Assembly (NCBI GenBank): GCA_963699015.1
Contig: CAVOSX010000001.1
Span: forward strand, 682,001-746,000
DNA from: PALSA-505 sp963699015
GTDB lineage: Bacteria; Actinomycetota; Actinomycetes; Streptosporangiales; Streptosporangiaceae
Direction: 5' to 3'
Length of the DNA: 64,000 nt
The notes beneath the pieces were generated by a model. That model was not told where the DNA came from, did no database searches, and saw only the letters and a program-made list of their open reading frames with translations. Positions 9,666 through 17,396 of this stretch are shown piece after piece (the stretch's first letter is position 1; each line of letters begins with the position of its first letter). Position numbers and translations under genes: made by a program.

Positions 9666-10199
9666 ATGTCCGGGTCCGAGCGGGAGATGCGTGCGGCGGT
9701 CGCGGCCGGCGTACCGGTCAGCACGGCGGATCTCGTCCTGCAGCCGGTCAGCGCGGCGGCCGCGGCCGCCCTCACGGCCGGTGACTTCAGCCGGATCCGG
9801 GCGGGGGAGGGGTGGCCGCACGAAGACAGCATGGACGGGCTGCGGATGGCCGCGCTGGGGCTCAACAGGTGCTGGCTGATCACCCTGGACGATGCGGTGG
9901 TGGGGGAGTGCGGCACACACGCTCCGCCCGATCCGGCCGGTGTGGTGGAGATCGGCTACGGTCTCGCCGCGCCTTACCGGGGCCGCGGCTACGGCAGGCA
10001 GACCGTCCGCGCTCTGGCGCGCTGGCTGCTCGGCCAGCCCGGCGTCACCGCCGTGCTCGCGCACACCGATCCGGGCAACGTACCGAGCCGCCGGTCCCTG
10101 GTCAGCGCGGGGTTCCGCTTCGAGGGCGAAACCGGCGGGCAGTGCCGCTACCGCCTCACCGATCAGGCCGGGGGATCGGAGTACCGCCGCTCGTCGTAG
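9666..10199 (+). CDS. GNAT-family N-acetyltransferase
   Basis: Acetyl-CoA-dependent acetyltransferase of 177 residues. The acetyl-CoA binding loop is seen as YRGRGYGRQTVRALARWLL (Q/RxxGxG/A type) near residue 105, followed by NVPSRRSLVSAGFRFEG near the C-terminus. It resembles the RimJ/RimL-like small-molecule or protein N-terminal acetyltransferases. The last 37 bases overlap the 3' end of the convergent DUF6458 gene. Acceptor unknown. Confidence 0.88.
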   Translation: MSGSEREMRAAVAAGVPVSTADLVLQPVSAAAAAALTAGDFSRIRAGEGWPHEDSMDGLRMAALGLNRCWLITLDDAVVGECGTHAPPDPAGVVEIGYGLAAPYRGRGYGRQTVRALARWLLGQPGVTAVLAHTDPGNVPSRRSLVSAGFRFEGETGGQCRYRLTDQAGGSEYRRSS

Positions 10200-10654
10200 C
10201 GATCGGACTCACCGTAGGGCTGCGTCGGCTCATCGTAGCGGCCCGAAGGCTGGTCATAGGTGGCCTGCGGCTGGTCGTAGTTGCCCTGCGGCTGGTCGTA
10301 GTTGCCCTGCGGCTGGTCATAGCGGCGCTGAGGGTCGTCGTACCGGCGCTGAGGGTCGTCGTACGGGCGCTGGGGGTCGGCGTAGCGGTCCTGCGGCTGG
10401 TCGTAACGGCGCTGCGGGTCGTCGTAAGGACGGCCAGGCTCGGTGTAACGACGCTCCTCGTAGACCTCGGTGCGGGGCCTGGATCCGCGGCGTCGCATGA
10501 ACAGGAGCGTCAGCGCGATGATCAGCCCGGCGGCGCCGGCGATCATCAGGATCAGGCCGATGAGCCGCAGGTCCACGTAGTTGGGGGACCAGGTGATGGC
10601 GTACCGCAAGATCGCGCCCGCCACGATGAGCAGAATGCTCCCGCCAATGGTCAT
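10163..10654 (-). CDS. DUF6458-type membrane protein with YDDPQ repeats
   Basis: Small membrane protein of 163 residues. The first ~55 residues hold two transmembrane helices (SILLIVAGAILRYAITW and LIGLILMIAGAAGLIIALTL) typical of DUF6458, and the rest is a cytosolic-looking tail of Tyr/Asp/Pro/Gln/Arg repeats with a 7-residue period (YDDPQRR, YDQPQGN). The start is fixed by AGGAGGTGG eight bases upstream. The function is unknown. Tyr-rich repeats may be unstructured and could be modified; this is speculation. Confidence 0.85.
   Translation of the reverse strand: MTIGGSILLIVAGAILRYAITWSPNYVDLRLIGLILMIAGAAGLIIALTLLFMRRRGSRPRTEVYEERRYTEPGRPYDDPQRRYDQPQDRYADPQRPYDDPQRRYDDPQRRYDQPQGNYDQPQGNYDQPQATYDQPSGRYDEPTQPYGESDRYDERRYSDPPA
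10200..10450. repeat. 21-bp tandem repeat in DUF6458 tail
   Basis: Around a dozen degenerate copies of a 21-base unit, two adjacent ones identical (GGCTGGTCGTAGTTGCCCTGC), encode seven-residue repeats of the minus-strand membrane protein tail. The period is a multiple of three, so copy-number change would leave the frame intact. Confidence 0.8.
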
Positions 10655-10801
10655 GAGCCGACCACCTCCTGTCACGTCGGGCGCAGCCGCCGGGAGTGCT
10701 CGCGGCCCGGGACAGATATCGTCGGTCCGGCCGTGCGGGCACGGGCCCGATGACCATCTGTTTCCCTGTGAGCGCGGCACGCACACGTGCCGACGCCGAT
10801 C

Positions 10802-11498
10802 CTAGCGCGCACCCGGCCGCGCGGCTCGACGACGCGCATGCCTGCGGCCAGGCCTGACTGCCGCTAGCCGACCGCCGGTCCCGGCTCGCGGGCCTGGCCG
10901 GTGCCCTCGGTGCGCAGACGGCGCCGGCCGGAACGGGTAGATCAGCAGCTTGTGATGCCCGCGCCGGTAGGCCCAGGCCAGCAGGAGGTACAGCTCGTTC
11001 TCCGCCTCGCTCTGCAGCCGCCGGGCAAGCCGCGGCGGATCGCTGGTGTCGTACTTGCCCGCGTTCGACACTGGGCCGCGTCCGCGACCTGCTGCGGCCG
11101 CCCCGATACCGCTCTGGACCTGGCATCGCACCAATCCTGCAAGTCGTCACCCATGCCGTCGTCCAGGCGGCGCAGGGGGAGCATGACATGGCCGGCCAGC
11201 TGCCGGGGGACCAGGCGCCCGGATCTGCGGCGGCGCTGGGCGGACGCCTTTCCCAGCCAGAGGACGCTGGGCACGAGGAGGGCTATGTAGGCCGCGCGTA
11301 CATGGTGGCCGACCGCGACCGCGGCCACGCCCAGCACGGTCGAAATGGCGGCCGTGATGAGGACCACCGTGATCGCCCACGGCCTGCTGTGCGGCCCGAA
11401 CGGATACCCTGACCCCGGCACCGCAGCAGCAAGAACCCGTACGCGGAAATCAGCGACACGGCAAGAGTGACGGCGATGCCTACGACCCAGCTTGGCAT
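10802..11498 (-). pseudogene. Frameshifted actinobacterial membrane protein gene
   Basis: Three consecutive reading-frame pieces on the minus strand read as one protein. It begins MPSWVVGIAVTLAVSL (ATG at 11498, a membrane helix). It shifts near 11405-11430 into SRPWAITVVLITAAISTVLG and a second helix HHVRAAYIALLVPSVLWLG, followed by a cytosolic part ending DDLQDWCDARSR. It then shifts near 11050-11075 into YDTSDPPRLARRLQSEAEN and YLLLAWAYRRGHHKLLIYPF. Each joint moves the frame by one base. I do not know the family. It is either a decayed gene or two sequencing errors. Confidence 0.6.
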
Positions 11499-11718
11499 CC
11501 GCCCACCCCTGCTGTGCGTCCGCCGCTCCCACACAATATGGTCACAGGTCATTCACGATCCATCCAGGCGTCATCGCTTGTGCGCATCAATTCGGAACGT
11601 TTACCATCACGCGCCGAGCGGCACGCGACCGGTTCGAGTTCCGGCCGTGGTCACGACGGCGGCAGCCAGCGAAACCGGGCGCCCGCCAGGGTCAGCCACC
11701 CGTGGCCTTGACGTTACC

Positions 11719-11755
11719 CACGTTTAGGCTTACCTTAATGTTTAGCTTCAGCTAA
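11719..11755. promoter_or_regulatory. Iron-box-like site and inverted repeat before HTH gene
   Basis: CACGTTTAGGCTTACCTTA (11719-11737) matches 15 of 19 positions of the DtxR/IdeR consensus, with a perfect right half. Directly after it, TTAGC-TTCA-GCTAA (11742-11755) is a perfect inverted repeat ending two bases before the ATG. Either may serve the HTH protein encoded just downstream. Confidence 0.4.
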
Positions 11756-11757
11756 GT

Positions 11758-12135
11758 ATGCGGGGGACGCGACAGGACTGGGAGCCGTCCATGAGCTTTC
11801 GACGAGGCGTTCCCTCCAGCCATGAGGCCGAGGCCGACGACGTCCGGATCGACGCGGAGTTGTCGCGCCTGATCACCGAGGTCACGAACGAGGTCAACTG
11901 GCGCATGCGCGAGGACGGCGTGACCCGGGCCGACCTCGCCGGACGGATGGGCGTATCCCCGGGGCGGGTCAGCCAGGTGCTGTCAGGGGGGGAGAACCTC
12001 ACCCTCCGGACCCTGGTTTCTCTCGCGACGGCGCTCGACGGGCAGTTCGAGGTGCAGTTCCGCCCCTACAAGCCGTCCGACGACAGTTACTCCGCTCCTG
12101 GCACCGACGCCGGGGACGCATCAGATCATCGATAA
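11758..12135 (+). CDS. XRE-type helix-turn-helix regulator
   Basis: DNA-binding protein of 125 residues. The HTH_3 (Cro/C1) domain lies at about residues 55-105: MREDGVTRADLAGRMGVSPG, then RVSQVLSGGENLTLRTLVSLA, and ATALDGQFEVQF. Two ATGs (11758 and 11791) are possible; neither has a strong ribosome site. No toxin partner is encoded next to it. The AT-rich inverted repeat overlapping its start suggests autoregulation. Confidence 0.8.
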   Translation: MRGTRQDWEPSMSFRRGVPSSHEAEADDVRIDAELSRLITEVTNEVNWRMREDGVTRADLAGRMGVSPGRVSQVLSGGENLTLRTLVSLATALDGQFEVQFRPYKPSDDSYSAPGTDAGDASDHR

Positions 12136-12181
12136 CCGGCATCCAGCGCCGCGGCGCGGTCGCCGGTGATCACAACGGCTC

Positions 12182-12712
12182 TCACCCGCTCTGCCCGCCA
12201 CCCGGGAACCTGTGCGCCGTAGCGCCGAACGGATCACCCTTGGCGTGGGCGAACACCTTGACCGGCGTGACCGAGAACACCCTCGCCGCACCACTGCCAT
12301 CCGGGCCGCGGAAACAGCCATCGCGAACGGTGAACTGCCACCGCCCGTCCCACTTGGCGGCGAATGCCCCGGCGACGCGGCTGAGCACGGCATCGTCGGT
12401 CACTTGCACCGCATCGCCCTCCACCACGACGTCCAGCCCCTGGTCCCACCTGTTGCAGCCGGTGGTCAGCACCACATGCGGGTTGGCGCACAGGTTGGCA
12501 AACTTCTGCTCATCGGCACCCGTGGAAAACCAGATGGCCCCCTCGGCCCACGCCGCGACGACCGGAGTGACATGCGGTCGGCCATCGGCCCGGACTGTGG
12601 AAACCCAGAACAACTCCGCGGCGGCCAAGACCTCCTGGGTCTCCTCCCACTCCACGGCAGTCGCGGCAGGATCGCTGTATTGCTGGTCGAACGTGGTGAC
12701 CGGCGCAAGCAT
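12182..12712 (-). CDS. Pyridoxamine 5'-phosphate oxidase-fold protein
   Basis: Split-beta-barrel flavin or F420-binding protein of 176 residues. Characteristic segments are EVLAAAELFWVSTVRADG near residue 28, RPHVTPVVAAWAEGAIWFST, a conserved ANPHVVLTTG and a C-terminal RVFSVTPVKVFAHAKGD. It belongs to the PPOX superfamily, whose actinobacterial members often use F420H2 to reduce unsaturated compounds or bind haem. The substrate is not evident, and it stands alone between non-coding gaps. Confidence 0.86.
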   Translation of the reverse strand: MLAPVTTFDQQYSDPAATAVEWEETQEVLAAAELFWVSTVRADGRPHVTPVVAAWAEGAIWFSTGADEQKFANLCANPHVVLTTGCNRWDQGLDVVVEGDAVQVTDDAVLSRVAGAFAAKWDGRWQFTVRDGCFRGPDGSGAARVFSVTPVKVFAHAKGDPFGATAHRFPGGGQSG

Positions 12713-12911
12713 CGGTATCGCTCCAATCGCGGCATCGGCAGTGGCCGCCCGGCCGGTTGCGGCGCAACCCCGGCAGGCCCCACCAGTTAAGACTGGCCAT
12801 CAGCGCAAAACTAATCGCCCCGGCCCCGGGCACCATCCCACGGCAGGCAGCAGGATGCGCGGCGGGCGATGGCGGGGATTCAGGGAAGCGCTGATCGTGA
12901 AGGTCGGGCAG

Positions 12912-13214
12912 TCAGCCGGCGGTGCCGTATGCGCCGACCACTGTCCCGCTAGCCGGTGTCGGTCCGTCGATGCAGCGCTCGTTGATGGCCGATACGAACT
13001 CGCCGAATGCGGGGAGTGCGACCAGCGGGTTGTGATCGTCTTCCAGGACCGCCACGTGCATGAAGCTGACTCCGTCATCGAGCCGGATGGCAACGTAGCG
13101 GAGCCCTGTGGGCAGCTGTTCGGCGAGCTGGGCGAATACGGCCCTGATCAGCTTTTCGTTCTCGTCGGCGGTCTCGGGGCGGGTGGTGTAGCGGACGACG
13201 GTGGCATGGTTCAT
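12912..13214 (-). CDS. Small ABM/dimeric alpha-beta barrel-like protein
   Basis: Protein of 100 residues starting MNHATVVRYTTRPE, with AGGGGA upstream. The pattern of a beta strand, then a helix (ADENEKLIRAVFAQLAEQLP), then YVAIRLDDGVSFMHVAVLED fits the dimeric ferredoxin-like fold of antibiotic-biosynthesis-monooxygenase-type proteins. It is the last gene of a minus-strand run with SRPBCC, ArsR and SRPBCC genes. Family placement is by pattern only; function unknown. Confidence 0.75.
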   Translation of the reverse strand: MNHATVVRYTTRPETADENEKLIRAVFAQLAEQLPTGLRYVAIRLDDGVSFMHVAVLEDDHNPLVALPAFGEFVSAINERCIDGPTPASGTVVGAYGTAG

Positions 13215-13267
13215 GACGCGTTCCCCTGTTAGCGAATCGATCGGATCTGGTTTGCTGCCTGCAGCCA

Positions 13268-13717
13268 TCAGCGGTCTCCTGCGGTGATTGCTGCCGCAAA
13301 GTGCGGCAGGAGGGTTTGCCAGCCGATCCGATTGCGGTCCCGCCAGACGTCCGCCGTTCCGCCCAGGCGTTCCCAGCCCCGGTGCTCGATCTCGACCCGG
13401 GTATCGCCTGGGCCCCGGGGGACGAACCGGATATCGACGTCGGTGGCCTGGCTGCGGTCCCGACCCAGGTGCCACAGGTACGCCAGCCGCTTCGGCGGAT
13501 CCCAGACGGTCACGACGCCCCAGTCGTGCTCGACCCCCCCGGCGGTCCGCTCGTAGATCCGGCCGCCGACGCCGCTTTCCAGCACGACGGCCAGGTCCCG
13601 GTCGCCGGTGACCGTGTGATCCGGCGGCCACCACGTCCCGATCCGCAACGTCCACATGGCGAACGCGTGCTCAGCCGGGCAGGCCACGTCGAAGGTGACG
13701 CGCAGCGGCGAGCTCAC
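13268..13717 (-). CDS. SRPBCC (AHSA1-like) domain protein
   Basis: Hydrophobic-cavity START/Bet v1-fold protein of 149 residues. It has FDVACPAEHAFAMWT at the start, a central GGRIYERTAGGVEHDWGVV and WDPPKRLAYLWHLG, and the C-terminal HRGWERLGG... typical of AHSA1-type proteins. The GTG start overlaps the ArsR stop (GTGA), so it is translationally coupled to the regulator. ArsR-AHSA1 operons are widespread; ligand or role unknown. Confidence 0.88.
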   Translation of the reverse strand: MSSPLRVTFDVACPAEHAFAMWTLRIGTWWPPDHTVTGDRDLAVVLESGVGGRIYERTAGGVEHDWGVVTVWDPPKRLAYLWHLGRDRSQATDVDIRFVPRGPGDTRVEIEHRGWERLGGTADVWRDRNRIGWQTLLPHFAAAITAGDR

Positions 13718-14043
13718 CGCCCGGCGCCCGAATCGGAGTTCTCGGCCAGCAGCCGGAACCGGATCGCGGCTTCCCCCCATACCCGTTCGAGATAGGCCTG
13801 CACCGCCCGCATCCCCTCCTCCTGCAAGTGGTAGATGCGGCGGGTGCCATGCGCCTGTTCTGCCACCATCCCGGCATCCTTCAGCAACCGCAGATGCCGC
13901 GATACTGCCGGGCGGCTGATCGGCAGCGCCGCCGCGATCTCGTGCACCGGCTTGTCGCCGCCGCTCAGCAGGCGCAGGATCTCGCGCCGGTTCGGGTCCC
14001 CCAGTGCTTCAAACGGATCCCCGCAAGCCTCCGCGTGCGGCAT
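13714..14043 (-). CDS. ArsR-family HTH regulator
   Basis: Winged-helix repressor of 109 residues. ALGDPNRREILRLLSGG leads into the recognition region LPISRPAVSRHLRLLKDAG and the wing GTRRIYHLQ. No cysteine metal site of the ELCV type is present, so it is probably not a metal sensor. It sits between two SRPBCC genes in an operon, five bases after the upstream gene. It is likely the ligand of the double palindrome before that operon. Confidence 0.9.
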   Translation of the reverse strand: MPHAEACGDPFEALGDPNRREILRLLSGGDKPVHEIAAALPISRPAVSRHLRLLKDAGMVAEQAHGTRRIYHLQEEGMRAVQAYLERVWGEAAIRFRLLAENSDSGAGR

Positions 14044-14048
14044 CAGTA

Positions 14049-14474
14049 TCAGCGGCCCGTCTCGACCCGGCGCTTGAGCCCCTTGGCGAACCGGTCGAAG
14101 GACGGTCCGAGATCCGGCATCGACCGCCAGATCAGCCCCAGCAGCGGCCCGGTGTACTCCTCGCGGACATGGAACGCCGTTCCCCCGCTGCCGTCCGGTG
14201 CCACCTCGAACGTCCGCACGCCCCGGAACAGGCCCAGCGGCATGCCGCCACTGAACCGCAGCCGCGCCGGCGGATCGAAGTCCGTCACCATGACCGGGAA
14301 GGCCCGGCCGGGGGCCACCTGAGACCGGATCGTGATCTTCTCACCGGGCGCAATCTGGCCGTCCACTCCGTCCACGCCCGAGTCCCACGACGGCCAGGCC
14401 GCCCCGTCCGTCAGCACCGCCCACACGGCCTCCGGACTCGACGCGATCATCGAATTTGCCTCGTAGGACCGCAT
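14049..14474 (-). CDS. SRPBCC-family polyketide cyclase-like protein
   Basis: Lipid/polyketide-binding fold protein of 141 residues: ANSMIASSPEAVWAVLTDG at the start, W-SWDSGV, then GEKITIRSQVAPGRAFPVMV and RLRFSGGMPLGLFRGVRTFEV. The ATG at 14474 was chosen because GGAG precedes it and homology starts with MRSYEA; the open upstream part covers the palindromic promoter. First gene of the ArsR operon. Confidence 0.87.
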   Translation of the reverse strand: MRSYEANSMIASSPEAVWAVLTDGAAWPSWDSGVDGVDGQIAPGEKITIRSQVAPGRAFPVMVTDFDPPARLRFSGGMPLGLFRGVRTFEVAPDGSGGTAFHVREEYTGPLLGLIWRSMPDLGPSFDRFAKGLKRRVETGR

Positions 14475-14496
14475 CAACTCCGCATCCTCTGTCTTC

Positions 14497-14532
14497 GGTA
14501 ACAATCTAGTTACCGTAACGCATGCGTTACCG
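14497..14532. promoter_or_regulatory. Double palindromic operator of the ArsR operon
   Basis: GGTAAC-N6-GTTACC (14497-14514) is directly followed by the perfect 16-base palindrome GTAACGCATGCGTTAC (14515-14530). That gives four GTTAC-type half-sites in 36 bases, 23 to 58 bases before the first gene. This is the expected size and place for two adjacent dimeric regulator sites. Confidence 0.65.
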
Positions 14533-14694
14533 GTGCGCAAGGACAGGCTCAGCTAAGCCGCTTGGCTCCGCTCGGACAAGCGGCGCCCTGGACGGGCTGA
14601 ACAAACACCCCGATATCAGCGCCCAGAACACCCTTGATCTGCGCGCCACCCCATGAGCGCCTCGCTGGGCCCGCAGCTTCTACCGCTGAACTTC

Positions 14695-14819
14695 CTAGTG
14701 ATTTGGCGACGCGGCTGAGATGTCGGCTAGCGGCGGTCCGGCATCGCGGTCCTTGGCCAGATCTCCGAGAGACAGAACGCCGACCAGCTCTCCGTCCCTG
14801 ACCACGGGCAGTCTACGGG
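14695..14819 (-). pseudogene. Stub of a CBS-domain gene
   Basis: The minus strand encodes the last ~40 residues of a CBS-domain protein (RRLPVVRDGELVGVLSLGDL then AKDRDAGPP) ending in TAG at 14695-14697. Upstream the similarity ends abruptly at about 14818, and an in-frame stop follows. The rest of the gene is missing. The break coincides with insertion-sequence-like end repeats. Confidence 0.6.
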
Positions 14820-14886
14820 TGAGACAAATCGTCGGATCGGACCAGATTCAATGAGAATGGACCACCTTCGGTGAGACAGGACACCA
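14818..14886. mobile_element. Possible insertion-sequence end (IS21-like repeats)
   Basis: Three degenerate copies of a TGAGA...GGACCA unit: TGAGACAAATCGTCGGATCG then GACCA from 14820; ATGAGAATGGACCA at 14851; TGAGACAGGACACCA at 14872. GGTGAGACA is repeated at 14818 and 14870. Multiple short end repeats of this kind are known from IS21-family termini. No transposase remains here, so this is a scar at most. Confidence 0.35.
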
Positions 14887-14928
14887 GTCCGTGCGAGGCC
14901 GCGGGGGACGGGTGCCCATCACGCTAAC

Positions 14929-14947
14929 TTGACATAATGCTCATTAT
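14929..14947. promoter_or_regulatory. TTGACA and ATAATG/CATTAT inverted repeat
   Basis: TTGACA at 14929-14934 runs into ATAATG-CT-CATTAT (14934-14947), a perfect 6-base dyad in otherwise GC-rich DNA. It could be a promoter element with an operator; no gene with a convincing start lies close downstream on the plus strand. The stretch 14531-14694 shows nothing I recognise. Confidence 0.25.
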
Positions 14948-15012
14948 CGGCGCTCGCGTTGATGCGCCGGGAGGGGCATGGGTCAGCAGCTATGGCTGCC
15001 AAGGCAAAGGCT

Positions 15013-15213
15013 CTACCCCGCTCGAGCCGCTGCCGACCCGTCTGTCTGGACGGCTGTCCCGCATTCTGGGCAGAGGAACGGGCGGCGCTGGGCGATGGCC
15101 CGCCGGATGGCGTAGACGACGAAGGGGAATCCCGTTTGCGGGATCTCACGCGCCGCCTGGACGGTTCCGTGCGCGGAGCATCGTCCGGTGTGGGTCTGGA
15201 CTTCGGTGGCCAT
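15013..15213 (-). CDS. Small zinc-ribbon-like protein
   Basis: Protein of 66 residues on the strand of the ABC exporter and 39 bases after it, with a good ribosome site (GGAAGGAAG). It contains RCSAHG near residue 11 and LCPECGTAV near residue 47, a plausible Cys/His four-ligand zinc site, separated by a basic segment (FPFVVYAIRRAIAQRRP). Function unknown. Probably co-transcribed with the exporter genes. Short length lowers certainty. Confidence 0.5.
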   Translation of the reverse strand: MATEVQTHTGRCSAHGTVQAAREIPQTGFPFVVYAIRRAIAQRRPFLCPECGTAVQTDGSAAARAG

Positions 15214-15252
15214 GATCTTCCTTCCGTGACGGTGGGTGAGTGGCTGTCCGGG

Positions 15253-16029
15253 TTAGCGTCCGAGCGGCAGCCAGCTGAACGTGCGGAGGGCGATGAGAAG
15301 GCCCCCGGCTCCCCAGGCCGCCACGACCAGCAGGTCAGGCCCGGCGAACCCCAGCCCCGTGGTGTGCGGGTTGTAGGCGACGAGCAGCGCGTTGGCAAGA
15401 TGCCGGACCGGGAAGATCTCTCCGACGTCGGCCAGCCAGTGCGGCAGTACCGTGACGGCGACGAACACCCCGGAGATGAAGTAGAGCGGCAGCGTGATCG
15501 CCGTGGTAGTGGGCAGCGCGGCATCCTCGTTGCGGATGAGCGAGGTGAGCGCGTAACCAAGGCAGCAGAAGGAGGCGGCGCCGATCACCACGGTGACCGC
15601 GAGGGCCGGGGCGGTGCGACCGGGGACGTGGGCGCCGTAGGCGGCCCACCCGACGCCGATCAGCACGGCGGCCATGACCACCGCGATGATGACCGCGGTG
15701 AGCACGCGCCCGGCGATGACGGCAGTGGCCGGGACGGGGGTTGCGCGGCGGCGCTTCAGCACGCCGCGTTCGCGCTGCGCGGTCACCGAGGCCACCAGGT
15801 TGCCGAAGCACGCCGCGATAACCCCCAGTGCGATGATGCCGGGCACGTAGTACGCCGCCGTGCTGATCTGGCCGCCTGCGACCGCGGTGGTGTTCCCGCT
15901 GCCGCCGAACACCGACGCGAAGATCACCAGGAAAAGCACCGGCAGGGCCAGGGTGAAGAACTGCGACTGGCGGTTGCGGGCAAAGGCGCGCAGGTCGTAG
16001 CCGAACAGGTGCAGCGCCATCCTGATCAT
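15253..16029 (-). CDS. DrrB-like ABC-2 permease
   Basis: Membrane subunit of a drug/daunorubicin-type ABC exporter, 258 residues with six predicted membrane helices, the usual ABC-2 architecture. It has the short cytosolic N-terminus (LFGYDLRAFARNRQSQFF) and the conserved GNLVASVTAQRERGVLKRRR loop before helix 3. Its ATG overlaps the ATPase stop (ATGA), so the two are made together. Substrate unknown; lipid-like or antibiotic export is typical. Confidence 0.92.
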   Translation of the reverse strand: MIRMALHLFGYDLRAFARNRQSQFFTLALPVLFLVIFASVFGGSGNTTAVAGGQISTAAYYVPGIIALGVIAACFGNLVASVTAQRERGVLKRRRATPVPATAVIAGRVLTAVIIAVVMAAVLIGVGWAAYGAHVPGRTAPALAVTVVIGAASFCCLGYALTSLIRNEDAALPTTTAITLPLYFISGVFVAVTVLPHWLADVGEIFPVRHLANALLVAYNPHTTGLGFAGPDLLVVAAWGAGGLLIALRTFSWLPLGR

Positions 16030-17027
16030 CGCTGATCCTTCCTGGTCGCGGGCCCGGTGAGGGAGAGGTAGACCTCCTCCAGGCTCGGGCGGTGCACGTC
16101 GAGGTCGGGAAGGTCGAAGCCGCGGCCGAGCGCCCAGTCTGCGAGCATCTGCAGGTGGGCGAGCGGGCTGTCGCTGTGCATGACGGTCGATCCGCCCGGC
16201 CCTGGCTCGGCCAGCGGGCCTAGCCCCGGGGGCAGGTCACCCGTGTGCACGTGGTCGGGGAGCGTGAAGCTGATGGCGGTGGTCATGTGGTCGCGCCCGC
16301 CCAGCGTGGCCGGCGTGCCCTCAGCCACGATGCGCCCGGCGCACAGCACCGCGATGCGGTCGGCTAGATACCCCGCCTCGTCCAGGTAATGGGTGGTGAG
16401 AAAGATGGTCTTGCCGAGGTGCCGCAGCCCGGCAACGACCTCCCAGGCGGCGCGGCGGGCGGACGGGTCGAAACCAGTGGTCGGCTCGTCCAGGAAGATG
16501 AGCTCTGGGTCGCCGATGAGGGCGAGGGCGAAATCGAGCCGGCGCCGTTGGCCGCCCGACAGCCTGGTGCCGAGCGCGCCCGCCTTCTCGGCGAGACCCA
16601 CCAGGGCGATGGTCTCGTCGATATCCCGCGGCGCGCGGTAGAACCCGGCGTACATGGCCAGGCACTCCCGGACGGACAGGCCGGGCTCGGGCTCGGTCTC
16701 CTGCAACACCACGCCCACCCGGTCCCGCCAGGCGCCGCCCGCGGTGGCCGGGTCGTGCCCCAGAACACAAACCTGTCCCTCGGTGCGCCGCTGGAAGCCT
16801 TCGAGGATCTCAACCGTGGTGGTCTTGCCCGCGCCGTTCGGGCCGAGGAAGGCGAAGATCTCTCCCCGCCGCACCTCCAGATCGATGCCCGCGACCGCCT
16901 CGTGGCTGCCGTAGCGCTTCACCAGGCCGCGCACGCTGACCACCGGCTCAGACTGGGCCGAGCCGGTGGCCGCCTGATCGACGCCGTATTCCTCGCTGAT
17001 GCTGTCTATCTCGCTGATGCTGTCCAT
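16026..17027 (-). CDS. DrrA-like ABC exporter ATPase
   Basis: ATP-binding subunit of the exporter, 333 residues. Walker A GPNGAGKTTT near residue 60, Q-loop VLQETEPEPGL, signature LSGGQRRRLD, Walker B LIFLDEPTTGFDP and switch His in TTHYLDEA are all present. A C-terminal ~90-residue extension ends with the DrrA-type DVHRPSLEEVYLSLTG. The start chosen has GAGGAG just upstream. The N-terminus repeats SISEIDSISEE, encoded by a short direct repeat. Coupled by overlap to the permease gene. Confidence 0.93.
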   Translation of the reverse strand: MDSISEIDSISEEYGVDQAATGSAQSEPVVSVRGLVKRYGSHEAVAGIDLEVRRGEIFAFLGPNGAGKTTTVEILEGFQRRTEGQVCVLGHDPATAGGAWRDRVGVVLQETEPEPGLSVRECLAMYAGFYRAPRDIDETIALVGLAEKAGALGTRLSGGQRRRLDFALALIGDPELIFLDEPTTGFDPSARRAAWEVVAGLRHLGKTIFLTTHYLDEAGYLADRIAVLCAGRIVAEGTPATLGGRDHMTTAISFTLPDHVHTGDLPPGLGPLAEPGPGGSTVMHSDSPLAHLQMLADWALGRGFDLPDLDVHRPSLEEVYLSLTGPATRKDQR

Positions 17028-17035
17028 CTCGCTCC

Positions 17036-17396
17036 TCAGGCCACGGGATGGCCCGCGGCAGGGGTGTGGGGCTGCGGTCTGTGCGGGATTGACGCCGTGT
17101 TGCGGCTGTTCCAGGTGGCAGGGCGGGTAAGCGAGCCGCGAAGGGACAGGGTGACAGCGAGCGTCAGCCCTGCGCAGAGCAGGCCGACGGCGTCCGCGAC
17201 GATGAGCGGGATGCTGCCGGTGCTGAGCCCGTAGGCCAGCCAGACCGCGTAACCGCCGGCATAAGAGGCCAAGAGAGAGTGCCGACACATCACCCGATGA
17301 GCGGCGGGCGAGCATCTGCCGTGCCTGCAGGAGCGATTTAAGCGCGGCGAGCACGCCATAGACGGTCGCGGCGGTACCGAGGAAGTGAGTGAACAT
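17036..17396 (-). pseudogene. Frameshifted PQ-loop/SemiSWEET-like gene
   Basis: Two overlapping frames on the minus strand together give a small membrane protein: MFTHFLGTAATVYGVLAALK and QARQMLARRSSGDVSALSLG, then after a one-base shift near 17262-17275, ASYAGGYAVWLAYGLSTGSI and PLIVADAVGLLCAGLTLAVT. The triple-helix pattern with the Ser-x-Asp-Val-Ser segment fits PQ-loop (MtN3/SWEET half) proteins. It is broken as written, so either decay or a sequencing error. It lies just upstream of the exporter ATPase on the same strand. Confidence 0.6.

Noticed and set aside
10200..10450. CRISPR-like repeats
   Set aside because: Gapless 21-base coding repeats.
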